A stretch of DNA of 36,874 nt from CAG-303 sp034172985 (GCA_034172985.1 JAXFDY010000022.1:1-36874); one strand, 5' to 3'. Shown: positions 17,915 to 26,294, counted from the stretch's first letter. Notes: generated by a model from the letters alone, not told the origin. Translations and numbers: made by a program.

Positions 17915-19105
17915 TTACTCAACAAGAACTACATTTTCAAAGTACCAGTCGATTCCACCGGTGATTGTTGCATCATCCAGTGTAGTGCCTGCACTTCCAA
18001 TCACTTCGCCTGTATTTGTTTTCAGTTCTCCGTCAAAAACATTATTACTTCCATTTAAAATAGCTTCAGATGCTTCTGAGACTTTTTCTTGTGTTCCCTC
18101 TGCGCAAAAAGAAGCCAGCTCCGTTATTTCCACCAATCCTTCGCTCATTCCTCCGTAATAATTCTCACTGCTCCAGGTACCCTCGATGATGGAATCTACT
18201 GCTGCCGTATAATAAGCACTCCAGTTCCAGATTACACTGCACAGGCACGCTTCCGGAACTTCCTTACTCATATCTGAATTATATCCGATTCCATATACAC
18301 CGTATTCCTGAGCTAATGTCATTGGATATGGTGTATCACAGTGCTGTGCCATCACATCACACCCCATATCTAACAGTGTTCTTGCTGCCTCTTCCTCTTT
18401 TTCTGGATCATACCAGCTATTAGTAACAACCACATATATCTTCGCATCCGGATTTACCGATGCTACCCCAATGGCAAAAGCATCGATTCCACCCGTTACT
18501 TCTGAACTGCTGGTATCCATTGCTGCCACATAACCGATTTTATTGCTCTTCGTATTCATTCCTGCCACAATTCCACTCAGATATCTCGGCTGATAGATTC
18601 GTCCAAAATAATTATTAAAGTTCGTATCATTCGACATATATCCTGTACCGTGGGAAAAATATACATCCGGATATTTCTCTGCCATCTCCGCTGTAGTCTC
18701 CATGTATCCCCAGCTTGTAGTAAAGATTATTTTACATCCATCTGAAATACACTCCTCAATGGCAGCCTCTGTTGCCTCTGCATCCGCATCATCCACAATT
18801 TTTCGCTCAATCTGGTCATCTCTTAAGCCCAGATTGCTCTGCATGCCAAGTATTCCAAGATCATGGGTATAAGAATATCCGCTTCCCTCCGCGGGATCAG
18901 ATATATACAAAACTCCCACTTTTATGTCCTCTTTACGAATTGAATCCGATGTGTCCGTTTCACTCTTGTCTGTACCCGCTGACAATGACTCATAACCATC
19001 GTTTGTCACATAATCATCCGGCTCTGAAGTATTTTTCACACACCCTGTCAGGTTGCTAATGATAAACAGCCCTGCCATTAAACATCCTACTATTTCTCGT
19101 TTCAT
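17915..19105 (-). CDS. BMP-family (PnrA/Med-like) substrate-binding lipoprotein
   Basis: The protein has 396 residues from the ATG at 19105, which has GGAGG 8 bases upstream. The signal peptide ends in the lipobox LTGC (Cys22), followed by an acidic Ser/Thr linker. The mature part (from KVGVLYISDP) has the BMP pattern: IFTTSWGYMETTAEMA, YFSHGTGYMSN, FGRIYQPRYLSGIVAGM, IGYVAAM, then DVMAQHCDTP and GIGYNSDMS. BMP proteins typically bind nucleosides for an ABC importer, but there is no permease or ATPase gene here. The neighbours are another binding protein upstream and an MCP downstream, suggesting a sensing role. The gene at 26302-27507 is a paralogue. Confidence 0.92.
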   Translation of the reverse strand: MKREIVGCLMAGLFIISNLTGCVKNTSEPDDYVTNDGYESLSAGTDKSETDTSDSIRKEDIKVGVLYISDPAEGSGYSYTHDLGILGMQSNLGLRDDQIERKIVDDADAEATEAAIEECISDGCKIIFTTSWGYMETTAEMAEKYPDVYFSHGTGYMSNDTNFNNYFGRIYQPRYLSGIVAGMNTKSNKIGYVAAMDTSSSEVTGGIDAFAIGVASVNPDAKIYVVVTNSWYDPEKEEEAARTLLDMGCDVMAQHCDTPYPMTLAQEYGVYGIGYNSDMSKEVPEACLCSVIWNWSAYYTAAVDSIIEGTWSSENYYGGMSEGLVEITELASFCAEGTQEKVSEASEAILNGSNNVFDGELKTNTGEVIGSAGTTLDDATITGGIDWYFENVVLVE

Positions 19106-19124
19106 ATACATTTTCCTCCAAACC

Positions 19125-19940
19125 TTATTCCAAAACAGCATTACTGATTCCGTATTGTTCTGCCAGTGAACTTATGGTTCCATCTTCATATGCTGCATTC
19201 AGGAACTCGTTTATTTTTTCTGTCAGATCAGAATTCTTCCGACATCCTACGCAAATTTTTTCATTGTTCAGGGAAATGGAAAATCCCAGATCATCAAACT
19301 CCTGTCCAGCTCCGGTATAATATGCCGCCATAATAATATCTGTTACTGCAGCATCCGCTTTCTTTTCACTGACACTCTGTAAAGCTTCCTTTTGGGTAGA
19401 AAAAGAAGTATAGCGGTATTTCATTTCCTTCAGCAGTGACTGGCCTGTAGAACCGGCCTCCACTGCAAACAACAAATGCTGGCAGTCTTTTGCCGTACTA
19501 TATTTATCTGTCTCTCCTTCTCTCAACACAACCACCTGAGCATTCGACAGATATGGATCCGAACATGAAATTGTCTCCTGCAGCTCCTCTGACATGGTCA
19601 TTCCATTCCAGATACAGTCTATACTTCCTTTCTTAAGAAGTTCCGTCTTCTTATCCCAGTCAATTTCCACCAGTTTTAATTTAACACCAAGGCTTTGGGC
19701 AAATGCTTCTGCCAGCTCCGCATCGAAACCTGTCCATTGATTGCCGTCATGATAATCCAGCGGTGCAAAATCTGTGACACCAACCAGAAGTGTTCCTTTT
19801 GATTGTATATATTCCACATCTGACTGTCCCTCTTTCAGTACAGAATCTTCTTCCCCCTTATTCTTTCCACATCCTGCCAGCAGCAACAATATGGTTGCTG
19901 CAAGTAAAACAACACTGATTTTTTTATAATGCCTTTTCAT
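19125..19940 (-). CDS. Family 3 (amino-acid type) solute-binding lipoprotein
   Basis: The protein has 271 residues from the ATG at 19940 (GAGAGGTG upstream). An in-frame TTG at 19964 would overlap the preceding gene and is less likely. The signal peptide ends in the lipobox LLAGC (Cys24). The mature domain follows the SBP_bac_3 pattern: GTLLVGVTDFAPLDYHD, WTGFDAELAEAFAQSLG, then LVEIDWDKKTELLKKGSIDCIWNGMT. These proteins usually bind polar amino acids. The normal permease and ATPase genes are absent. It lies immediately downstream of the kinase-DegV gene and upstream of the BMP gene in the same operon. Confidence 0.92.
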   Translation of the reverse strand: MKRHYKKISVVLLAATILLLLAGCGKNKGEEDSVLKEGQSDVEYIQSKGTLLVGVTDFAPLDYHDGNQWTGFDAELAEAFAQSLGVKLKLVEIDWDKKTELLKKGSIDCIWNGMTMSEELQETISCSDPYLSNAQVVVLREGETDKYSTAKDCQHLLFAVEAGSTGQSLLKEMKYRYTSFSTQKEALQSVSEKKADAAVTDIIMAAYYTGAGQEFDDLGFSISLNNEKICVGCRKNSDLTEKINEFLNAAYEDGTISSLAEQYGISNAVLE

Positions 19941-19960
19941 GTAAACACCTCTCATTCCAT

Positions 19961-22633
19961 TCAATCAGTTTTCATCATAAATAGTAAACCAAAGGTACCC
20001 GGTCCGCAATTAGTTGCTATAGCCGGAGACGCTTTCTGGAAGAAAATATGTTCAAAAGTAACGATATGTTCTACCTGCTCTTTAATTTCTTCTAACTCTA
20101 TTTCTGTCAATCCAGCATATGTAATGAACAATGTTTTTTTATCAATCTCACCCCGGACATTCAATGCTGACGAAATATATTTTTTCCATGCATAATCTCT
20201 TGTTCCGATTCTCAAGGATCCTACCTTCATGCTGCTGTCCTTAAGAATAATGACCGGATGAATCATACATGCCTTGCATAACGAATGTATTTTAGATGGT
20301 ACTCTTCCTGACCTTGCCAGATATTCCGTATCAGATACAATAAAACTGGTTTGGACTAGTTTTTTTACAGACTCCATTTCTTTTACAATGGCATCAGATG
20401 TCATTCCATGTGCGGCATACTCCGCTGCATATAGAGCCATAAGTCCCATGCTGCTTGACAAACATCCGGAATCAATCACCACAACATTATCAAATGTCTT
20501 TGATGCTTCCAGAGCATTTTCGTAGCCTTTACTGGCATTTTTGGCAAATGATATGTGAATAATGTTTTGTGCCTTAATAAGCTGATCTGCAAAAAACTTT
20601 TCATAGTCTTCCACCTTCGGAGGCTCCGAGCAGGCATTTCCCCCTCTCTCTGCAATGTAAGCGAGAATTCCATCTGTCTCAGTTTCCACTCCATCTAAAA
20701 ATTCGCCTCTTTCTGTTTTTACCAGATATGATATGACAGCAATTTGATATTTCTGTACAAGATGCTTTGGAAGATCACTGGTGCTATCCGTGGAGATTAT
20801 AACCGGCTGTTTTTTCTTATATTCAAGAACAGGAGTTTCTACCACACCAACTGAACCTTCTGTATTCATAGTCCTTACAAGTTCTTTCGGAAGATGTCTT
20901 AAAAGTTCTGTTTCTAACTGTACACCGCTGACCGGTTTCAAAAGATACCCATTAAACCCTTCTCTTCGATACAAAGCCTGATTATCACCACCTGCATTTG
21001 CAGTGAGAATAACAACCGGCGTACTTTGATTCAATCCGCCTGTCTGTGTCCGGATTGCATGCAGACATTCGATACCATCCATGACAGGCATGAGATGATC
21101 CATCAGAATAACATCGTACCGGTTCTGAAGTGTTTCTGCCAGACATTCGGCTCCGCTGGTAACTGTATCAATTTGCACCTTTGTATCCCGCAGAAGTTTT
21201 TCTGCAACCATAAGATTAATCTCATTATCATCAACAATCAGTATACGGGCCTTTGGAGCTTCAAAGCTTTGTTTATAATGTTCTCTCACATTCAATGCAT
21301 GCCGCGTTTCCAGATCCAGTTTTCCGATCTGGGCTTCGCCCACAACCTTTTGGGGTAATGTAATCACAAATGTCGAGCCTTTTGTGTAGACACTGTTTAC
21401 AGCAATGTCACCCCCCATAAGATCCAGCAGTTGCTTTACAATGGAAAGTCCCAACCCTGTTCCTTCAATATAACGGTTGTTTTCTTCGTCTACTCTTTTA
21501 AATGCGCTGAAAAGATAAGGAATGTTCTCCTTTTTTATTCCTATGCCTGTGTCTGTTACGGAATAAGAGATCTGCGCACATCCATTCTCCAGCCTCTCGC
21601 ACTGAATCAACAGTGTGACCGAACCTTCAGATGTATATTTCACCGCATTATTCAGCACATTAATCAAAATCTGCTTAATCCTTACTTCGTCACCAAATAG
21701 CCGTGAAGGCATGGTCTGATCCACATCGATATGAAATTCCAGACCTTTTTCCCTGGCTCGGATCCAGATCATATTCACAATATCCGACAACATAGCCCCC
21801 ACATCATAGGCAGTGGGTACAATATCCATCTTTCCGGATTCAATTTTTGACATATCTAATATATCATTGATCAGTGTGAGAAGCATTTTACTGGCACTTT
21901 GAATATTTTGGGCATCAATTGCCACCTCTTCTGACACATCCTCACGCAGAATCATCTCATTCAGACCGATAATGGTATTAATCGGTGTTCTGATTTCATG
22001 ACTCATGCTGGAAAAGAACCGATTCTGCATCTGATTCAATTCTTCAATTTCCTTTTTTTGTTTCTGTGTCGTTTCATTCTCTGAACGAAAGATTGCATTC
22101 TGAAATAAAATCATTCCACAGACCATTATGGTCACAATCATTAATGTTGCAAAAGAATCAATATATGCAATTTGAAGTGTATGCTGGACCACCAGTTCCG
22201 GATAAAAATATGAAATATAATAACAGACTGCTCCCAATAAAAAACTGCTGGCAATCAAAAAATATTTAATTTTTTTCTCCACAACGAGACATACAAATAC
22301 TACTCCGAACATAAACCAGATAGGACCACCACCATAGATTCCTCCACTTGTCAGGAAATTAAACGGAAGTACAATGAAAATGATTGAAAATGCTATAAGC
22401 ACTGCGCCTAACTGTATTTTATGGAAACGGATGGTAAAATATGTAATTCCCGAAAGGACAATAAAGGCAATTGATATTGCAACAAGATTACTTATATTTT
22501 CTCCCGCCAAAGCCCCTGATAAAATTCCTACCGCCAGACCGATTAATCCCAGCATTACCATCAACCGGTACATGCGCTCCTGACGACTTCTATTACAATC
22601 TCCTATTGCCTGGATATATTTCTTTGGATTCAT
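19961..22633 (-). CDS. Membrane hybrid histidine kinase with receiver and C-terminal DegV (FakB-like) domain
   Basis: The protein has 890 residues. About six hydrophobic segments lie in 20-182. HisKA contains His212 (MSHEIRTPIN). HATPase has LNNAVKY near 327, DTGIG at 361-365 and GTGLGLS at 391-397. The receiver covers about 462-580 (VDDN at 467-470, Asp512 in LMDHLMP, Lys566). Residues 611-887 are a near-complete DegV domain: STDSTSDLP at 614-622, CSEPPKV near 668, VIDSGCLSSSMGL at 719-731, EYLARSGRVPS at 770-780 and NCGPGTFGLL at 875-884. In FakB proteins such residues bind a fatty acid; the usual His of HxGPG is Asn875 here. The start overlaps the preceding stop (TAATG), with GGAGGTGA upstream, implying translational coupling. 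No link between the kinase core and fatty-acid binding is known to me. Confidence 0.93.
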   Translation of the reverse strand: MNPKKYIQAIGDCNRSRQERMYRLMVMLGLIGLAVGILSGALAGENISNLVAISIAFIVLSGITYFTIRFHKIQLGAVLIAFSIIFIVLPFNFLTSGGIYGGGPIWFMFGVVFVCLVVEKKIKYFLIASSFLLGAVCYYISYFYPELVVQHTLQIAYIDSFATLMIVTIMVCGMILFQNAIFRSENETTQKQKKEIEELNQMQNRFFSSMSHEIRTPINTIIGLNEMILREDVSEEVAIDAQNIQSASKMLLTLINDILDMSKIESGKMDIVPTAYDVGAMLSDIVNMIWIRAREKGLEFHIDVDQTMPSRLFGDEVRIKQILINVLNNAVKYTSEGSVTLLIQCERLENGCAQISYSVTDTGIGIKKENIPYLFSAFKRVDEENNRYIEGTGLGLSIVKQLLDLMGGDIAVNSVYTKGSTFVITLPQKVVGEAQIGKLDLETRHALNVREHYKQSFEAPKARILIVDDNEINLMVAEKLLRDTKVQIDTVTSGAECLAETLQNRYDVILMDHLMPVMDGIECLHAIRTQTGGLNQSTPVVILTANAGGDNQALYRREGFNGYLLKPVSGVQLETELLRHLPKELVRTMNTEGSVGVVETPVLEYKKKQPVIISTDSTSDLPKHLVQKYQIAVISYLVKTERGEFLDGVETETDGILAYIAERGGNACSEPPKVEDYEKFFADQLIKAQNIIHISFAKNASKGYENALEASKTFDNVVVIDSGCLSSSMGLMALYAAEYAAHGMTSDAIVKEMESVKKLVQTSFIVSDTEYLARSGRVPSKIHSLCKACMIHPVIILKDSSMKVGSLRIGTRDYAWKKYISSALNVRGEIDKKTLFITYAGLTEIELEEIKEQVEHIVTFEHIFFQKASPAIATNCGPGTFGLLFMMKTD

Positions 22634-25371
22634 TACATTTCACCGCCTTCCATGTTTCTGATGAGAATTTCCACCTTCTCAGAAGCTGCACCAAACTCAA
22701 AATCATCCACATCCTGTTGTACATCATAAAGAAGTTCACTGACCGCTACTCCTCCATATACCACTCCACTCATTTCTGAGAGCAGAGATTCTGCCTTGTC
22801 TGCCTCATAGGTTTCTAATCCTTCCTTTAATTGTATGAATCGTTGAATCAGTTCTTCTCTTGATATCTCTGATCCCTCTTCCTGCGCCACCTGCACATCA
22901 GACTTTTCACCACAATTCAGCACTTCCCTGATACGCTGTACCACCTCACGATACTGTTCAAGAAGTTCTCCATGATGTTCCCTGATATATCCTGCATCAT
23001 GATTTTTGGCAGCCATCTCCGATTCTTTTGCATTTTCTGACAATGCATCTGCTCCGATGGTCTTTGCAGTACTCTTCAATGCATGAACCAGAATACAGTA
23101 ATTCTCATAATCTTCCTGTTGATAGAAATTATGGATTTCTTTCTCCTTCCGGGCAGCATCCCTGACAAAACTCTTCAGCAACTCCTCATAAAATCCCTTA
23201 TCATTGCAACAGTATTGAAGGCCGGTACGTGTATGAATACCTGCTCTCTCTAATTTTTTTTCCCAATTCAGTTCCTCAGTCTCTTGTTTCTGTATACACA
23301 CCACATTTTTTAAATCTTTATCTACATACGAAATGGATGATTTCGGTAACAACTTTCTCAGCACACGTTCCATTTCCATAGGTTCTATCGGCTTAGAAAC
23401 AAACTCATCAAATCCTTCCCGCAAAAACATTTCCCTGGCACCGCTGACAGCATTTGCGGTAAAAGCAATAACCGTCAGCACTCTGCTTGAATCTGCATAC
23501 ATTTTACGAAGTATTTTTAGTGTTTCCACGCCGTCCATTTCCGGCATCATGTGATCCAGGAAAATCAAATCATAATCTTCCTGTTCGCATAGTTCAATAG
23601 CTTTTTTTCCACTTTCCGCTGTTGTTACATTCATCTGATAATCTTTAAATATCCCCTCTGCAACCATCAGGTTCATAGCCTCATCATCCACGACAAGCAC
23701 CCGGACTCCAGGACAAATCATACGTTTTTCCTTATAGGATTCCTGATTTTCTGATGCGCCGTTATTCAATATGTTCGTAATCGGGAGACAGTAGAACGGC
23801 TTTTTCAGCAACTTCATCCTGCTTCCCTGTGGCAGTACAAAGCAACTGTCTGCCACAACGATAACCTCCGTATTTCTGCTCAACTCCTCCAGATAAGAGG
23901 CATTTTCTTCATATTCTTCTTTTGCAATGAAAAGGTGCGTCATCTGATACATGGAAATCATTCTTTCAAGTTCATCTCTGTTTGAAACTCTGTGCAGTGT
24001 AATATCCAGTCCCTGAACCATATGGGAAATCATTTCGTTGTAGTAATTTCTTACCTCCGGAACTTCATATTTTTCCGGTTTTAAATAAACAGCCAGACAC
24101 AGATTCTGATTCGATACCTCCATGCCGGGAGCATCATCCACTACCTTTTGTGGAATGCTGACCGAAACGGTAGTACCTTTTCCCACGGTGCTTTCCATCT
24201 GTATAAAACCATTCATTGCATTGACCATTCCATACACAATCGAAAGTCCTAAACCAAGTCCTCCTGCTCTGCGGTTTCTTCCCCCATTAGACTGGTAAAA
24301 CCTCTTTCTGATTTTCGCAAGTTCTTCGCTTCCAATTCCTATACCTGTATCACTTATCTGGATACACAGATTTATGCCGTAGGGCTTAGGCAAGGCATAA
24401 ATTCTTACATAGACTCCGCCTTTTTTCGTAAACTTGATGGCATTATCCATCAGATGCTTTATGATTTTCTTGATTTTCTTTCCATCTCCCAGAAGGACAG
24501 CAGGTATACCCGCATCTATATCAAAAATCAGTTCCGGCAAATCTTCCTTCTCCTGCAGTCTGTTTCCGTTAATGATATCATTCACAATAGATGAAATCAT
24601 ATAAGATTCTTCACTGACTACGATTTTTCCCGTATCAATTTCTGTATAATCAAGAATATCCTCAATCTGGCCGAACAGGCGGTACCCCGCCATCTGTATC
24701 GAAAGAATATCCTTCTTTTTATCTGTATTATCTTCATTTTTCAACATAACTGCCGTGATTCCCGTCACAGCATTGATAGGTGTTCGAAGTTCATGGGAGA
24801 CATTTGCCATAAAATCCTCTGTTCTCCGGTTTGTCTCTTCCAGCTCAAGAATTCTCCCATCCATGTTTTTTCTTTCCTTCTTCTGCCTTTGCATCACACT
24901 CTTCACCAGTTGTCCTGCCATAAAGACAAGTGCCAGATGAAGAACGGTTCTCGATATGGTAAGAGAGCTCATATCCATAGAACTGTCCACAACAACTATA
25001 AAGTCATAAATCATTGTAAGGAAATATATAATCACACAAAGATTAATCATACTGAACATTTCTGTTGCTGAAAATATAATAATAATTACTATCATCATAG
25101 GAGCCAAGTCATAGATGCTGGTTTCATGGATACCATAAAAGAAAAATGACAGCATTGTGAGAGTAAAATACAGCCAGATCCTTGTTGATTCCGGAATTTT
25201 CTCTGTAACATGAAGTCCCCAGCTTGCAACAATTCCGAACAAGAGCAATAAAACAGCTCCTGTATCCCATCCAAGAAGAAGGGATTCTCCAATTAATGCC
25301 AATATCAAAATTGTATTGCAGAGCAATATCGCAAGATGTGTTGCCCGCTGTTTCTCCTGTTCATACTTCAT
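22633..25371 (-). CDS. Membrane hybrid histidine kinase with receiver and HPt domain
   Basis: Start chosen at the ATG at 25371 (AGGTGG 6 bases upstream); a GTG three codons earlier abuts the previous stop. Numbering here counts from that GTG. Hydrophobic segments lie at 15-160. HisKA contains His196 (VSHELRTP). HATPase has MDNAIKF near 311, DTGIG at 344-348 and GGLGLGLS at 373-380. A receiver-like segment without an acidic pocket covers about 427-540 (ending LLKKPFY). The true receiver starts at VLVVDDE (561-567), with acceptor Asp609 and KPI at 663-665. HPt has His766 (LVHALKS), and a helical tail runs to the end. Same order of domains and same downstream partner type as the gene at 4318-7068, so the two are paralogues. 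Confidence 0.92.
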   Translation of the reverse strand: MKYEQEKQRATHLAILLCNTILILALIGESLLLGWDTGAVLLLLFGIVASWGLHVTEKIPESTRIWLYFTLTMLSFFFYGIHETSIYDLAPMMIVIIIIFSATEMFSMINLCVIIYFLTMIYDFIVVVDSSMDMSSLTISRTVLHLALVFMAGQLVKSVMQRQKKERKNMDGRILELEETNRRTEDFMANVSHELRTPINAVTGITAVMLKNEDNTDKKKDILSIQMAGYRLFGQIEDILDYTEIDTGKIVVSEESYMISSIVNDIINGNRLQEKEDLPELIFDIDAGIPAVLLGDGKKIKKIIKHLMDNAIKFTKKGGVYVRIYALPKPYGINLCIQISDTGIGIGSEELAKIRKRFYQSNGGRNRRAGGLGLGLSIVYGMVNAMNGFIQMESTVGKGTTVSVSIPQKVVDDAPGMEVSNQNLCLAVYLKPEKYEVPEVRNYYNEMISHMVQGLDITLHRVSNRDELERMISMYQMTHLFIAKEEYEENASYLEELSRNTEVIVVADSCFVLPQGSRMKLLKKPFYCLPITNILNNGASENQESYKEKRMICPGVRVLVVDDEAMNLMVAEGIFKDYQMNVTTAESGKKAIELCEQEDYDLIFLDHMMPEMDGVETLKILRKMYADSSRVLTVIAFTANAVSGAREMFLREGFDEFVSKPIEPMEMERVLRKLLPKSSISYVDKDLKNVVCIQKQETEELNWEKKLERAGIHTRTGLQYCCNDKGFYEELLKSFVRDAARKEKEIHNFYQQEDYENYCILVHALKSTAKTIGADALSENAKESEMAAKNHDAGYIREHHGELLEQYREVVQRIREVLNCGEKSDVQVAQEEGSEISREELIQRFIQLKEGLETYEADKAESLLSEMSGVVYGGVAVSELLYDVQQDVDDFEFGAASEKVEILIRNMEGGEM

Positions 25372-25380
25372 ATCTTCCAC

Positions 25381-25641
25381 CTACTTTTCTTTCATCTCAT
25401 AATTCGTATTTTCATCTGCTGTTTCTTTCTTTTCACGCAGGGCAGCAATCGTTTCAAAACCATCCATTCCAGGCATATGAATATCCAGAAGAATAAGGTC
25501 TGGTCTGGTCTCCTGCAGAAATTTAATTGTATCCTCTCCAGATTTCATGCAACTCACACGCATTTTCTCTGCATTCAGTATATGACTCGCCATTTTAAGA
25601 TTTGATGTATCATCATCAACCACCAAAATCCAATCGTTCAT
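25381..25641 (-). CDS. Truncated receiver protein, apparent internal deletion of a REC-HD-GYP gene
   Basis: The protein has 86 residues. The first 70 match a receiver domain (VVDDD at 7-11, acceptor Asp in LLDIHMPGMDG near 53) but end after helix 3, so strands 4-5 and the conserved Thr and Lys are missing. The start closely matches the REC-HD-GYP protein at 31080-32090 (both have DWI-VVDDDTSNLKMA). The last 11 residues, DENTNYEMKEK, match that protein's very end (DEDTEYKMREE), followed at once by the stop. This is what an in-frame deletion of the middle would leave. It has a fair RBS (AGAGG) and opens the 25641-16189 operon, so it may still be made; alternatively it is a remnant kept as an operon leader. 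Confidence 0.75.
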   Translation of the reverse strand: MNDWILVVDDDTSNLKMASHILNAEKMRVSCMKSGEDTIKFLQETRPDLILLDIHMPGMDGFETIAALREKKETADENTNYEMKEK

Positions 25642-25708
25642 TCTATTACCTCTTTCAATCTCTTATGTTTTGTTCATTATATAAAAAAATAACCACCGAG
25701 TTATATTA

Positions 25709-25737
25709 AGCATACCTTAATTTAACCCAATGGTCAA
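25709..25737 (-). promoter_or_regulatory. Putative promoter of the 25641-16189 operon
   Basis: On the minus strand there is TTGACC (25732-25737), a 17-base spacer and TATGCT (25709-25714). It gives a leader of about 60 bases to the ATG at 25641. The -10 is weak; a second -10-like TATAAT at 25677-25682 lacks a matching -35. Confidence 0.4.
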
Positions 25738-25769
25738 TTTTTTTCTTTTATAATTTTGTCGGATATGGA

Positions 25770-25913
25770 TCATCTACTGCCCGCTGAAGCCTTAAGTGCT
25801 GTTTTACTTCCTGTCACAAGAGCGTTCCTTCCATATTTTTTAATGTATTCTCCTGCTTTCTTTATAATATCAGGCTCATTGATGTAATTTTCCGGTGCTT
25901 TAATAATCGGCAT
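25770..25913 (-). pseudogene. N-terminal fragment of a glycerol dehydrogenase-like (iron-containing alcohol dehydrogenase) gene
   Basis: From the ATG at 25913, with GGAGG 8 bases upstream, 47 codons read MPIIKAPENYINEP, then IIKKAGEYIKKYGRNALVTG and SKTALKA, before losing similarity and stopping. This is the characteristic start of GldA-type NAD-dependent dehydrogenases (KAPxxYxxGxxxxxxxGEYxxxxGKxALVxG), which normally run to about 360 residues. No continuation is found in the 100 bases downstream in any frame. The intact RBS and start suggest a recent truncation, perhaps in the same event that placed the downstream operon here. It could yield a short peptide but no enzyme. Confidence 0.65.
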
Positions 25914-25978
25914 TTTTTTATCCTCCAATTTCAAATAAGAAAGTGTCATCGACACTCTTTTGGGTAAAACAAATAAAA

Positions 25979-26001
25979 GCAGGTAACATTATGTCACCTG
26001 C
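25979..26001 (-). terminator. Intrinsic terminator of the small cysteine-cluster peptide gene
   Basis: GCAGGTGAC, the five-base loop ATAAT and GTTACCTGC form a 9-bp stem (one G-T pair), followed by TTTTATTTGTTTT on the minus strand. It lies 27 bases after the peptide's stop codon. A further short hairpin (AGTGTC/GACACT, 25942-25956) lies downstream. Confidence 0.8.
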
Positions 26002-26027
26002 CAGATATCATATGATTATAACATAGA

Positions 26028-26132
26028 TCAGGTTTCATAATGCATAGGTAAATCAGCCATGTTCATACACACAGCTTCAAAACAACAACAACACATTTCC
26101 ATTCTTGATACTGTCTTATTTTCAAATCTCAT
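26028..26132 (-). CDS. 34-residue cysteine-cluster peptide of unknown function
   Basis: A short frame from the ATG at 26132 to the TGA at 26028-26030. It has an ideal ribosome binding site (AGGAGG, 8-base spacing, 26141-26146), a consensus promoter about 70 bases upstream and its own terminator, so it looks like a real monocistronic gene with a transcript near 220 bases. The peptide starts MRFENKTVSRMEM and then has four consecutive cysteines (14-17), Phe18 and a fifth Cys22, ending in a Met/acidic tail with DLP at 27-29. There is no signal peptide or membrane helix. I do not recognise the family. Options are a metal- or thiol-responsive leader peptide, a modified peptide precursor, or a signalling peptide; no maturation enzyme is adjacent. 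Confidence 0.65.
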   Translation of the reverse strand: MRFENKTVSRMEMCCCCFEAVCMNMADLPMHYET

Positions 26133-26202
26133 GACTCTTTCCTCCTAAACTTTAATAGTTTTATACATTTCCTATATGTTTTATATGAATTGTATGTGTC
26201 AG

Positions 26203-26230
26203 ATTATATCACACAAAAAAACTTTGTCAA
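26203..26230 (-). promoter_or_regulatory. Consensus sigmaA promoter of the small peptide gene
   Basis: On the minus strand there is exact TTGACA (26225-26230), a 16-base spacer and exact TATAAT (26203-26208). It is the best promoter match I saw in the window. Start of transcription would be near 26196, with a leader of about 63 bases. Confidence 0.8.
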
Positions 26231-26251
26231 GTAATTGGGTTATATCTAAAA

Positions 26252-26294
26252 CTTTGATTTGGCTATAGTTTTAAACTATAGCCCAATCAAAAAG
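26252..26294 (-). terminator. Long hairpin ending the 35897-26302 operon
   Basis: The inner stem GGCTATAGTT/AACTATAGCC (10 bp, loop of 3) is extended after one mismatch by TTTGATT/AATCAAA (7 bp), beginning about 8 bases after the stop of the BMP gene. A short GTTTTA follows. The T-run is weak, but position and stem strength suggest a terminator or transcript-end stabiliser. Confidence 0.65.

Noticed and set aside
17896..17925. Upstream TTG start for the sCache chemoreceptor
   Set aside because: It overlaps the end of the BMP gene and lacks an RBS, whereas AAAGGAGG is correctly spaced before the ATG at 17895.
26028..26132. The cysteine-cluster peptide as an AgrD-type cyclic lactone precursor
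   Set aside because: The tail (C, three residues, then A-D-L-P) is loosely AgrD-like, but there is no amphipathic leader, there are four extra cysteines and no agrB gene is nearby.
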